From the NCBI GenBank assembly GCA_000697335.1, contig JNEM01013784.1, forward strand, positions 1-23,430: a stretch of DNA of 23,430 nt. Reading direction: 5' to 3'. Positions within the stretch are counted from its first letter, which is position 1. Every line of letters begins with the position of its first letter. Under the pieces are notes generated by a model that saw only the letters and a program-made list of their open reading frames with translations, did no database searches and was not told the DNA's origin. The position numbers and the translations under genes were made by a program. Shown here piece by piece: positions 10,621 to 22,100 of the stretch. Source of the stretch: Conidiobolus incongruus B7586. Its lineage: Eukaryota; Entomophthoromycota; Entomophthoromycetes; Entomophthorales; Conidiobolaceae.

Positions 10621-12090
10621 TTTTTTCTTTAATTCAAGAATATTAAATATATTTCATTATTTTGTATCCCTATTTATCCCAATATGTATATTAGTATTGA
10701 TCTATTTTTAAAAAAGTATTTTTTTAATAATTTTTGAAAAACTCTAATTATTAAATAATTAAAAATCATAATATAATATTCAATATAAAATATATTTAAT
10801 TCAGCAACTTTCTTAGTATAAAATAGTTTTTTATTAATATATCTTAATTAATATTTATCTAGTTTAAATTTTAAACTTTCCTTTTAATATTAATAATAAT
10901 CAATATTAATATTTGCAAGAGAAATTAATCAAATTCTAAATATTTTACATATTAATTTGAAAAAATTATAAAATAATATATTTAAGTATAACTATATATA
11001 TGTATTTATATAACATTACATATTGATATACTATTTTTATTAAGGAATTGGGAATAAAAAGTAAATCTTGTAAGAAATTTAATTTTTCGCTAATTACTAA
11101 AAAAGTTATATTTTGATAATATGAAATTTGATTACGTAAATAATTTAATTTTGTCAAATAATTGGTAATACTTAAAATCGATGGTATTATTGTAACCGCA
11201 TGCCATCCAAACTCCAAGCATTGATTGGTGATTAATATTCAGTAAGAATTCTTTGTGCCTGTGTTCATAGTGAAATTTTATTAAAATTTCTTTTAAATAA
11301 AATAATCACTTTAGTATCCAAATTATATATTTTTCAATTGAATTAATTGGGTATTTGTATGGATTTAAGTAGATAGATGAAATATATATATATATATAAA
11401 CTGAGATAATGGTCTAATAGTTTAAATTTAGAATATATATAATATAATATCATTATATACAGTTACCAATTTACTATTAATTGAATTAACACACTTCAAT
11501 TATATTTACCAAATAAATTCAACTCTTTTACAATTCGGTATTTTTTCAATTAACCTTCGTTTGCGTTTTGATGATATTGTAAAATAATTTTTTATTAAGT
11601 CCCTTTTTCACATTAATATTGCGAAAAAATGGAACAATTATTTTTATACAAAATTTTATAAATATAATATTTTACTAAATATAGTGCCGGAATATATTAA
11701 TGAATTATAAAAAAAATTCTTTTATTCAATAAAAGATTGTATATTTATTTTATTAAAATTAATATTAAAGTGAAAAATTAATTTAATTATAATTTTAAAA
11801 TTTTAAAATTTCAATTTATCTTCTATAATAAAAATTGAATAATTAATATAATTATATTAATTAATATAGATATTTATATCATATTCAATAATATTAATAT
11901 TCACCGGGTTATTACTAAATTAAACTTTAAAATTTTATTTTAAAACTGGTTACTTAAAAGGAGGATATAATAAAATGAATTTTTATCAACTTCAGTTTTA
12001 TCCATTCTTTTTTTTATAATTATCAAAAATCCCATCAAGTAGAAAACAAGCGTTAAGCTTTGAATATAATGACTAATTTTTAGTATTGGT

Positions 12091-12112
12091 TTTTACACAC
12101 CTCTGATCAGAG
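12091..12112. promoter_or_regulatory. Palindrome beside a promoter-element-like word
   Basis: CTCTGATCAGAG (12101-12112) is a perfect 12-base palindrome. It is joined to TTTTTACACAC on its left. Read on the minus strand this gives AGGTGTGTAAAAA, which resembles the GAAGTGTGTAAAC of the two homeobox promoters. No TATA box at the expected distance and no coding frame follow on the minus strand. It could be a lone binding site, a decayed promoter of a lost homeobox copy, or chance. Confidence 0.25.
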
Positions 12113-14318
12113 CATATTTATTATTCATTCATCATAATTATTATTATTATTTATCAAAGGTAGAATTCGCTATAAATTTTCAAATTCCCCCTGATCTATC
12201 ATTCTATTCCTAATTATGATGATAGTTTGGTATTACATTGATAGGGAATTAAGTCCAACGGCATAAATTTCAATATATTTTCTTTGAGTTCCCTTCACAT
12301 TGAGGATAATTTGAATTTTGTTAAGATTCTCATACTGTGGTGATGAAATGGAATGAGATGCTCGTTTTTATACTTATATTAGGTATTGCTTAATGGGGTA
12401 TTATTTGACCGAATTATTTAGTTGTTTTTTATTGGAATATATGTTAAAGTTTTGAAGAATTTTAGGATTGAAAAGAAATTCAATAAATCCAATATAAAAT
12501 TATCAAATATTTAAAACATATTATGTATATTTATATACTCAATGATTTAATTATATTTCATATTTAATTTATTTGCTCATTATGATATTTTAATTTATTT
12601 AAATTAATTTAAAATTTAGATTTTTCAATTCAATATTAATATAATATATTTCAATCATAAAGCATTAAACCATTTTCTACATCAATAATAACAATTCACT
12701 TAATATTTAATTAACTCTTATTTAATACATATATTATAATATATTAATGCTTTTGAAAAGTAAGCTGATTTAAATTTTATTAAAAATTAAGACATATCAA
12801 ACAAGTTCTATAATTTGAATAATAATTTAAAATCCTTAAGTAAAAATTTCAATGCTTTAATTAATATTACTTATATATAATCTTTACAATATAATAACTT
12901 GAAAAATTTCTAAAATTTGATAAATTTATCGGTTCCAGCTAATATTTTAATCAGCTAAATCTAGATTAAATATTAAAGGGTTTTAATATTTTAGTGGCTA
13001 AAATGATTGGTTAAAATTATTCGGATTCAAGAAGATTCTTCCAAATTGATATAGACGGAATAATAGTAAGAAAAATTGGAGATATAAATGAAAATTTATA
13101 TTAAAGGTTATAAGGAATATTTCAATAGATTTAGGTATTATTTGGATGTTTATTGAACTTGAAATTTAATATTATATTGATTATTATTCAAGATTGAATA
13201 ATGAAATTAATTTCCAAAATTACAATTTAAACTAATTATAAAAATAATTCAAAAACGAATAATAATCAAATATATTATATATTTTACTATTGAATGCTTT
13301 ATAAAATATATCTATCAGCTTAACTAGTTTCAATTAATCCTTATAACAAATTTCACTCAATCACAAAATCAACAAATGCTCAATTTTGATTATAATAAGT
13401 GATATGAATAAAAAATTTAAAAAATTTAATTTTATACAAAAATATCACCTTATTTAAAATTATTATATAACCAGTTTAAGCATTACCTATTATATTAAAT
13501 TAATATTTCAATTTTTACAAATATTAGAATTAGGCTATTTTATCATTCGATCTCTGTGACTTGAATTAATGTATTTAACAGATCAACAGATATATTATAT
13601 TGTTGAGAATTTAAATCAACATCATTTTACATTACAAAGTACTATCACTCAAGTTACTTCAAATTCACTATATCAATTCCTAAGGATGAACTAATATATC
13701 TTTTTAAAATATTTTTTCTCATAATCAAAATTCTATTTGAAAAATAATTATTTGAATATCAAATAGTTTTAAAAATTTGGAATCGGTACCAAATAAAGAT
13801 TATAAACTTATTAAACAATCTAAATACATTATATAGAGTATATAAGTTAATGTTAAGTTACAAATTAATTAGATAACTATATATAATGATTATTTGAATA
13901 GAATAGAAATGTTCAAAGAGATGGATTATTATAATAAATTGGAAGAAGTCTGTTGAAGAAATAGGAACAGAGGAATGATTAATTCTCACTGTAATATGTA
14001 AATTATATTAATCCTTCAAAAAAAATATTACTTTAAATTTTAGTACCACATTCATTAAAAAGGTAATACTCTTGAACATTCCATGTCAATTTACTGTAAT
14101 TGAACTGGAAGCTTAATTGTAAAGATAAAGTTATATTAAATCATTTACAGTTTAGTTGATTAATTGTTAAATATTCAAATTGTCCATTAACATGTCAATT
14201 TGATAATACTAAGAGTGTTTTAATGTATTCAAAATAATATTATTATAATTGATAAGAAAAATTGATCCATTCATCGTAAAAAAATGGACCTGTTCCGACA
14301 ATTTTAAGTGTAACAATG

Positions 14319-14378
14319 GTTGGGAACTCAATTTTTAGTCACAAGGTAGTACAGCTCACTCCCAACTCGTAATGAGTT
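14319..14378. repeat. Overlapping short stems in a GC-elevated patch
   Basis: GTTGGGA (14319-14325) is the reverse complement of TCCCAAC (14360-14366). AACTC (14364-14368), which overlaps it, pairs with GAGTT (14374-14378) around a 5-base loop, so two alternative stems compete. The patch stands out from the AT-rich surroundings. A tRNA reading was tried on both strands and failed. Function unknown. Confidence 0.3.
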
Positions 14379-16587
14379 CAATAGTGGTGAAAATAATTTT
14401 GTATCTTAAGTCTTTTGGATAACTTGATCAGTCAATTATTGGATTAATATGGAAAATTGAGGATTGATTGGAACTAATCATGTAACTATTTGGAGATATA
14501 AATCAAAGGTTATATTTTTATTAGAAAGGTATAATTAATGCTTAGAATGCTTTGCTTCGTTTATGGTGATATAAGGCTTTACATAACTTTGCCATAGTGG
14601 TATTAATTAATATTGAGAATATAATTTAATTTCAAAGAGCACTTTGTAATCATAATAATAATGATAAACAAAAAAAATACAAGTTCTATAAATGAATTGC
14701 ATTAATTTCGCTGATATTGCGGGTAATCATGATTTGTGAATGATAAATAATTCAAAAATTATCGAAATAATTAATTAATTTAAATTGTGATAAATTTATA
14801 ATTTTATATAAATATATATTAATATTAATTATATATCCTGTGGTGGTTTTATATTTTATTTGATATTATTAAAGTAATAGAATTTATCGAAAATAAATTA
14901 TTGTTATAATTATTGAATTCAACAACAGCTATATCTTCTCTTATTAAAGTTATCAAAATTAATTTAGTATCTTTTGACATTACTTTCATTGCTTAATTTA
15001 ATTGATTAATCTGATTGATTATATGAACAATTAATATATTATTATATCTAATTCTAAGTAATCCAATTATAACTTTAATAATTATATATCTATTACCACC
15101 AATATCATTAGTAATTTTAATCTTATCATGTATTAATTCTTATCTCAAGTTTTCCCCATTTGCTAAACAAATATGCTTATATATAGTTGATCGATTATAA
15201 TTGATCTAATAATCTTAATGATAATTTCTTAATTTTACATTAAATTAGGAAATAACTCATCAAATACATTATAATGCTAATACATTGACGATTCTCGAGA
15301 TAATTCATTTCGGTCGGATTAAGGTAATAGTTAATAGCCACGATTTGGTGAGATATTCGATAGTACTGGAATAATCAATAATGGGATGTGAATTATAGAC
15401 TTGAGTTTGGAAGGACTTGGAGGTTAATTTGATACTTTGAAATATTGGTTTTACTGTAGTCATTGTCACATATACAATATTTGATTAAAATACAAATAAA
15501 ATTCTTTTAAATTATATTCAATTATTACTTGCCAATAATTTCTCAACTCAATTTTTCAAACTGGATTTTCCAAATTTTCTCTAGTATTCAAATCCACTGG
15601 AAATTATAGCTAACTGCTAAGCATTATCCTTGGGAATTTGATCTCTTTGACTTGGTGCAGATTGCGAATATTTTTCTTTCATATTTTATAGTGTAATTGA
15701 GGTACGGAGATTTATGCGTATAAATATAGCAGTCTTATAAGTGACGAGATTTTAGTATAGGGTAATAAGATTTATTAAAATGAAATTTAAATTTTTTTAA
15801 TTTTTTGAAATAATTTGACGAATAATTATGTATACATTCATTTTAGACATTATCAATTCTCAATAATTATATATTACCATGAAATTTATAAGCCTTTAAA
15901 ATTTCAAATATAATATTATCAGATCGAAGATTTGTAAAGTTCTCAACATATATACAAATATTAAATCCAAAATTATGATTGATTAGGAATACCTGATAAC
16001 ACCAAATTTTATCAATTTTTATATATTGAGAATTGTTTATTTGAGTTATTTTGGACAACTGAGTCTAAAAATTATTAATGATATAATCAAAAGTTTTTAG
16101 GAGGATTTTGTAAGGTTTATTGATTAATCTAATCTTATAATTTATATAGAGCTATAATATATATATACTCTTATCATCATTTATAAATTTATATATAAAT
16201 ACTAACTATCATGGTTTCTGATCTGTTGATTTAATGCATTGAAGCTATTTAACTATATATATAAATAAACTAATATAGCATTAATTCAATAGTTCAAAAA
16301 GTGAATTATGATCGAGGGCAAAGCTGTATTAAATATAATCAAATTACATACAATATAATTAATAACCAAATTAAAATAATAATATTATCTCCTTCTTAAA
16401 TCTTAGCTTCTATTAAAAACATACTAGTAAATAGAATATTTAAAAAAATTCAAAATATATTATATTTATGTGATTAGTTTTTAAGTTTATTAGATGGTTA
16501 ATAAATTATGATTAATTAGTGCTAATATATGAAAGGTAGTCTGGGTGAATATACGATCAATTAAAAATGATAATTAGTATGAAGTAC

Positions 16588-16610
16588 AAATGAAGGAGGA
16601 GGAGAAAAGA
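16588..16610 (-). other. Pyrimidine tract after the stop of homeobox gene 2
   Basis: Directly after the stop codon, the sense strand of gene 2 carries an unbroken run of C and T (TCTTTTCTCCTCCTCCTTC) followed by ATTT. It would fall in the 3' untranslated region, where such tracts can bind RNA-binding proteins. Homeobox gene 1 has no similar tract after its stop, so it is not a shared feature of the pair. Confidence 0.4.
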
Positions 16611-17213
16611 TTAAACTCTATTACTTGAATTATATTTTGTGCGGCGATTTTGCCTCCTGTTCTGGAACCAGATTTGAATAGTGCGCTCGGAAAGATTGAG
16701 CATCTTGGAGAGTTTGAGCTTCTCTTCCTGGTTGGGATAGTGGTTCACTTGATAATACTCGTTCAAGATAGATGTCTGCTGCTTGCTGATGCTCGTCCTC
16801 TTGCTCATGCTAACTCGAGCTCGCGGCGTTAATTCGGGAGTTTGTGCACGAAATTCATTGTGAGCATGCGTGAGACTTAAATCATAAGGGCGGTAATTGT
16901 GGTTAGGAGGTTGAGGAGAGCTGGAAGATATAAAATTTGAGTCGACAGGTGAGGGCAAATTCGTAGGAGGAACTGAGTAGGATGGATCACAGTAGTTGAA
17001 AATTTGAAGCTGCTTAAGACTTGGTAAGTTTTCGCGGCGTTTTTCTGTATATGGTAGTATGGGGGCAAGCTTGCAATTTGTGTATTGATTGGGGCTATTC
17101 CAATCACTTGGAATATTGAGAGCAGGTAATTTGAGATCCTCCTGGTCCCATTCATTTTTAACATTATTATTGTAGAAATTCTGATGATAAAATATAGAAT
17201 TAACTAAGGTCAT
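16611..17213 (-). CDS. Homeodomain transcription factor, Yox1/Yhp1-like (gene 2)
   Basis: This intronless 200-residue frame is a paralogue of gene 1, alignable from end to end. The homeodomain (about residues 135-194) matches gene 1 at 56 of 60 positions, differing only at positions 1-3 and 21, and has the same R5, Y25-P26, W48, Q50, N51 and R53. It is a predicted nuclear DNA-binding protein with a TAAT-type target. The N-terminal half is much more diverged but keeps the short motifs in order: LPAL (29-32), KLAPILPY (48-55), NLPSLKQLQI (62-71), SYSVPPTN (78-85) and SSSSPQPP (96-103). The ATG at 17213 is chosen because it aligns with the gene 1 start (M-T-L-V-N against M-N-L-V-N); a TTG seven codons upstream is in frame but unsupported. 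In the homeobox, 39 of 57 third positions are G or C (68%), very unlike the surrounding DNA. It faces gene 1 across 10.8 kb of desert. Confidence 0.9.
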   Translation of the reverse strand: MTLVNSIFYHQNFYNNNVKNEWDQEDLKLPALNIPSDWNSPNQYTNCKLAPILPYTEKRRENLPSLKQLQIFNYCDPSYSVPPTNLPSPVDSNFISSSSPQPPNHNYRPYDLSLTHAHNEFRAQTPELTPRARVSMSKRTSISKQQTSILNEYYQVNHYPNQEEKLKLSKMLNLSERTIQIWFQNRRQNRRTKYNSSNRV

Positions 17214-17293
17214 TTCAAAAACTAAGTATAACAAGGGGAAATGCTAGTTTATCGAGAAAATCAATAAAATTAATTTCAACTAGAACATTTAAA

Positions 17294-17304
17294 TGCTTTT
17301 TATA
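17294..17304 (-). promoter_or_regulatory. TATA box of homeobox gene 2
   Basis: On the minus strand this reads TATAAAAAGCA, starting 91 bases before the ATG. Its sequence, its trailing GCA and its distance from both the ATG and the conserved upstream element match the gene 1 promoter. Confidence 0.7.
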
Positions 17305-17311
17305 TCTTCTA

Positions 17312-17327
17312 AAGTTTACACACTTCA
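17312..17327 (-). promoter_or_regulatory. Conserved upstream element of homeobox gene 2
   Basis: The minus strand reads TGAAGTGTGTAAACTT, identical over 16 bases to 5150-5165 upstream of gene 1, and lies 7 bases before the TATA box. Because the two promoters otherwise differ, this is probably the binding site of a regulator common to both genes, possibly one of the homeodomain proteins with a partner. The regulator cannot be named from the sequence. Confidence 0.75.
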
Positions 17328-18698
17328 CAATATGTAAGCAGTAATATGATAGAGATTTTAGACTGTGGGAAAATTAATTTTATGAGTGCTATTAAAATTA
17401 ATCAAAATCAATAAGAAAAAATTTTCTCATTTGACTTACTTCGGGCTTTGAGTTTCTGGTTTAAGTCAATTTATGTTTAATCATGCCATCTGAGATTTCT
17501 ATTGTTGGATCTCATATAATTTTATTTGGTAATCGAGTGGATACGTTTCTTAATTGATATATCTAGGAAAAATGTTCAATATTATAACTGTAATCAAGTT
17601 TATCCATATATCATTTTAATATCCAGCTATTGACTATAAACTGATAACTTGGCTATAAATTATAATTGAGTAACATGATATTTGAATGCTATTTACCATG
17701 AATCCATTTGAAATTCTCATACAAAGCTTGTCATGTTGTACTCGACTCTTAAATAGCGTTATACTCTATTTAAACAATAAGCCGAAATATTATATACATT
17801 TATTAATAAAATAATAAGAAAAAATACAAATAGATGTAAATGGTATTCTTCTGACATATAACTTGACTTACAGCTGAATTACTTCTTGACAGTTATGAAT
17901 TATATATATATTAAGGATTTGAATATCAAAATAAACAGAATCATCTATAACTTTCAAAACATATCAATATATTTGTACATTTGAAAATCAATCAAATAAA
18001 TTCAAGTTATTATAACTTTAAAATTCCGATCAAAATCAACCACTTAATTAAATTTAATTATATTCGTCAAAAAATTCCTTATTAGAATGATATAAATAGT
18101 GGATTGATTATACCTTTAATCAAAAATTACGAGAATCTTATTGATATAAATTTTAAGTAATAATTTTTCGTAGTTGATTTAAAATAAAACCTCAATATTT
18201 GAATAAAGTTTGATTATGTAAATTTAATTATGCAGTAAATTAGTTACAGTTTTTAATATCCTTGATATTCATATATTAAATATTAAATTAAGAATTACAT
18301 ATTTAGTTTTTATGCTATATTGAAATTTATTGAATAAAGTCTCTAATTATTTATCCACAAATTTCCTATTTTATCCTTCTGATTGCCTTATTTAGTATTG
18401 TTTCCATAATTTATTAAAATAGTTGAGTCTGGGTAAACTAATCAATTTTTCTAAAAAATATGTCTAGAAGAGATTGGGTTGGAATTTAGTGGATATAAAA
18501 TCAAATAATTTTATCATATTTCTCTTTTAGTATTGATTAAATAATTTGATATTTTCTTTCATATTCAATAACAACTTTTGTTCTTTCAACAAAAAAATAT
18601 ATCCTAATAAATTTATATCCGATAATAAGAATTAATTCAATATTTTTTTCATTCTAGATTTTAATGTTTTTTTTTATTTTAAATATGATATTATCAAA
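17328..18698. other. AT-rich desert upstream of homeobox gene 2
   Basis: No gene is supported. The first few hundred bases (to about 17530) are a little less AT-rich and are likely regulatory sequence of homeobox gene 2. The rest is ordinary desert with frequent stops in all frames and no recognised repeat or RNA gene. Confidence 0.65.
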
Positions 18699-19190
18699 GA
18701 CCTCTAGGCTCCGCCAATGAGAGACTGAAGAATTCATCACGAGATCATCACTTTGATGTATAAGGATTCCCCAGCTCACAAGTAGTCACAATCGCATTAT
18801 CCAACATTTACCTTCCGTAGCCAACCAAGTTCCTCCCTAACTAACCATCACATATAATATGGCGATAACAAGCCCAAATACTGAGACCTGTGAGGGCCCT
18901 GTAAAGGGAGCTTCCTTGAGTATTGTAGGGGGGAAAAGGAAGTGTAACATCACCATTGTAATAGTCAGTTATTCTACATAAAATACCTTCGCTTTTGAGG
19001 AAACAATTTGTTGATAATTGGATCTTTTGAAGGAAATGATCAGAATAGCTGAATGGGTTATTCTGGTGTGTTTTCCTATACTTTCTTTTTCTGTACTATT
19101 TGCTTTAATTGTCTTGGATTGCTTTGGGGACTTTTTTGAATGTTACTAATATAGCCTTGTTTTAGATAATGTCAAGATGGTTCGTGACAG
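18699..19190. other. Unidentified GC-elevated island
   Basis: G+C rises abruptly to 104 of 240 bases (43%) across 18721-18960, against 10 of 60 (17%) just before it, then falls to about 30% by 19190. On the plus strand there is a 40-codon ATG frame (18859-18981) beginning MAITSPNTETCEG; it matches nothing I recognise. Two adjacent hairpins are possible: CCCT/AGGG closing a GTAA (GNRA-type) tetraloop at 18897-18908, then CTTCCTT/AAGGAAG at 18911-18942 with an 18-base loop. An ACA triplet follows five bases later. Candidates are a structured non-coding RNA, a fragment of a mobile element (no terminal repeats or target duplication seen) or a piece transferred from elsewhere in the genome. Frames outside the 40-codon one are all interrupted. 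I do not know what it is, but its composition says it is younger than, or maintained unlike, the surrounding DNA. Confidence 0.5.
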
Positions 19191-22100
19191 ATATATATTT
19201 GTTAAAAATTCGAATATAACCCATTGTCTAATAATGCCAAAATTAATCACTAAATTTTAATTGAGGATATCTCATATACCTAAATACCACATTTATTCAA
19301 AATCGCAAGCATTATACCTAATTGTATTTCACTTCTCTAAATTACTCTGCTTGGGTTAATGGGAATTAAAAATAAAATTAGATTAACTCAGAATTTTTTG
19401 AAAGTAGTGAAGTGGTGATAGTTTACATCCCATATTAAATGAATTTTCAATATTAATTTTATTGAATTGTCCCAATTTTGAAATATTTTAGATTTGATTG
19501 GCCCGGCAGTTCTTTTTAAACATCAATTTTCAAAAAGCTTTTATGATTGGTCAATTTTTTCATTATTTTTGGAATATATTTGGCTCTGTTTATAAAGTTT
19601 TATTGATTACTTGGGAATAATAATTGATCATTTGATCACTAAGTAATCTTTTAATAATTTATATAAGTTGAGAAATATATGATCAAGTATTTGATTACAG
19701 ACAGATCAGATAATTATTATATTTAAAATTATTTAATGAATGTTTTATTAAACAATAGTGAATAAAATCAATAAAATTGATTTCAATATTCGCTTATAAA
19801 ACTTAAATTTTATAATTAAGCTTGCAATAATGATTAATTTTATTCTATCACAATAAAATTATAATATTATTTCAGAACATATTTCAATAAGAACAATAAC
19901 GAATCCAATTGATACCTCAATTTAAAAATTTGACTCATATTTAAAAGTTACTTTGATCAAAAATATTTAATTGGGAATTGCCTAATGAAGAAAAATAAAT
20001 TAAATTTTTCATTAATAAAATCTTAATTGGGTCAATTTTTAAATTATTTTTGTTTATTTTTTTAAACATGGGATATTATTGAAAAGTATATTTCCGCCTC
20101 TAATATGAACTTTGCTTTTAATAATATTATTAATAATATACTCTAACAATTGTAATCATTAAATAGGATATTCAAACTATGGGCTACTGAAACCCATTTT
20201 TTAACATTAATATTAAATCCCGTTATTATTGTTCCAAATGAATTTTGAGGAAATATTATTGTCACGTTAGATACTACTTCAATTAATTTGAGGTTAAATT
20301 ATTATTTGTCATTATTTTAATTAACTCAACTATTGATATTCATTAAATTAGCTATATTAAATATCTTGTTAAAAATGAAGAATATATGAGTGTAATAGAT
20401 AGTGGATGGTATATAGTTCGAATTAATAGTAATATTACTTATTATGAAAATATATTGTAATTAAAAATGGATGAGTGGCTTGAAATAACTGAAAAGTGAA
20501 CATTTGTATTAAGTACTAATTACATATTGATGCTGAAAAATTGATAATGGGATATAATACAATTTTCAAATATCTCAATTAATTTAATTTCGTATAATAT
20601 TATTTTATTTTGAATTATAAGACAGCTAGTTATAACTAGCAATCCTTAATTCATCAACCATTAACAAATATATATTCTAACATTTTGAACAGTTCATATG
20701 AATGTTGAATAGCATTTAAAACAAGAAATGGATTTTAAAATAAATCAATTATATCATCTGGGAAAGATTAAATTCACTAATCTATTATTCATACTGGACA
20801 TATCTAGTAAATAGGTGAATCTCCAAAATTGTCAATATATCGTGGATTGGATAGCTAAAGGGTTACATTAAAAATCAATTGTGAAATTGTGTAATAGCTA
20901 ATGGATATCCACAAACATTATTCTAATCAATATTACGAATGTAATATAAATTTCAATGCTTCGGATATGATCGTTTTATATTAATATTACTTTGTTGATT
21001 GTTTAAGATTATGTTGGATATTGGTCAGGATTAAAAGCTTAGGTAATGATACAATGGATGATAATTGGATTCATATAAATGAAACCAAATTTTTGGATGT
21101 AATTCTATTAATAGCTTACAAAGCCTCTATCTTTAAAATCATTTGATTCTTATAAAATTATTTGATATTTTGGTGAATATAATTCGGAGTTAGTAAAACC
21201 ACAATTCGAAGTATACCTTATGTTTATCCATATTTTCTGTATTTTAAAATTGATAGGTTAAAAATTGATGAGATGTTGGGAACAGAATGTTAATTTATTC
21301 ATATTAATAATATGAATCAAGTATGAACATATAGTTATACATATTGATCATATTTTTAAAATGATATATATCCCTGATTTTATTATATATCAGATTATTT
21401 TAAACTATTCTTCATTTTAAATCAAAACAAATATTAAAATAGTTTTATAATGAGTTTTGAATATTAATTCTATTTTAAAAATTTAAACGGAAATTACAAT
21501 GATGTTTAAAAGTAACAATTTGAAATGTTAATAGAAGGATATTTTAATTATGTTATTATAATCCAATGTTATTTAAAATTAATTAGGTTGTTTAAAATGA
21601 TAAATTTTGGATTATATATTATATTCTAAATACCAATATGTAATTAATATATCAAATATCATCACCAATGTTTTATTAGCGAACCTTGAATTATTATATT
21701 ATAAAATCCTTTTATTATATAAATATTCATGGATCTTTATATGTACAATTTACTTTCACTTTTACTTAGTACCTTCAATTTCACACTAAAATCTCTAAGG
21801 ATATATTATCTAATCAATTTAAATTTAAATCTGATTTGAAATTACGGCGATTTTAATAAAATGAACTTTAAATTTATATTATTCAAAATCAGAACAAATT
21901 TGAATAATAGAATAAAATTAACCAATTTGGCAGGGTTTTCATATCATCAATAAAAATAACTAATAATTAAAATAGTGCAAATATTTTGATTATAAAGTTA
22001 ATTTATAGTTCTCAAAAACTTGGAATTGATGCTTAATTTATTAATTATATTAATTCCAAATATCAATCTAGGTGTTCTTAATGCTGCAATTAATATAACC

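Larger units (their letters stand above)
10621..16587. other. AT-rich desert between the tRNA-like relic and homeobox gene 2
   Basis: No gene is supported. The open frame at 10966-11217 (-) spans 83 codons but opens with TTG, has no ATG until near its end and translates to low-complexity I/L/Y-rich sequence; one or so frame of this length is expected by chance at this base composition. The frame at 15867-16058 (-) is similar. Composition is uneven: about 12000-12440, 14270-14400 and 15290-15740 are somewhat richer in G+C and contain short dyads, listed separately where clear. They may be eroded remnants of older sequence, but no protein or RNA could be recognised in them. Confidence 0.65.

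Noticed and set aside
10966-11217. 83-codon open frame on the minus strand
   Set aside because: Starts with TTG, has no ATG until near its end, low-complexity I/L/Y-rich product. At about 10% stop-codon frequency per codon, roughly one such frame is expected in a window this size.
12995-13040. Possible leucine or serine tRNA relic (TGGCTAAAATGATTGGTTAA, then GGATTCAAG)
   Set aside because: D loop too long, no T arm and no acceptor pairing.
14281-14400. Possible tRNA on either strand
   Set aside because: D-loop-like GTTGGGAG and TTCAA words occur, but no cloverleaf could be drawn.
15867-16058. 63-codon open frame on the minus strand
   Set aside because: TTG start and no recognisable features.
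16877-17164. Open frame inside homeobox gene 2 in another frame, and similar ones at 5400-5657 and 16650-16832
   Set aside because: Overlapping shadows of the conserved homeobox coding frames.
19415-19452. Possible tRNA-Asp relic (GTGATAGTTTA)
   Set aside because: The only T-loop-like word lies 31 bases on, where about 49 is expected, and no stems pair.
21607-21789. 60-codon open frame on the plus strand
   Set aside because: TTG start, hydrophobic AT-rich residues only.
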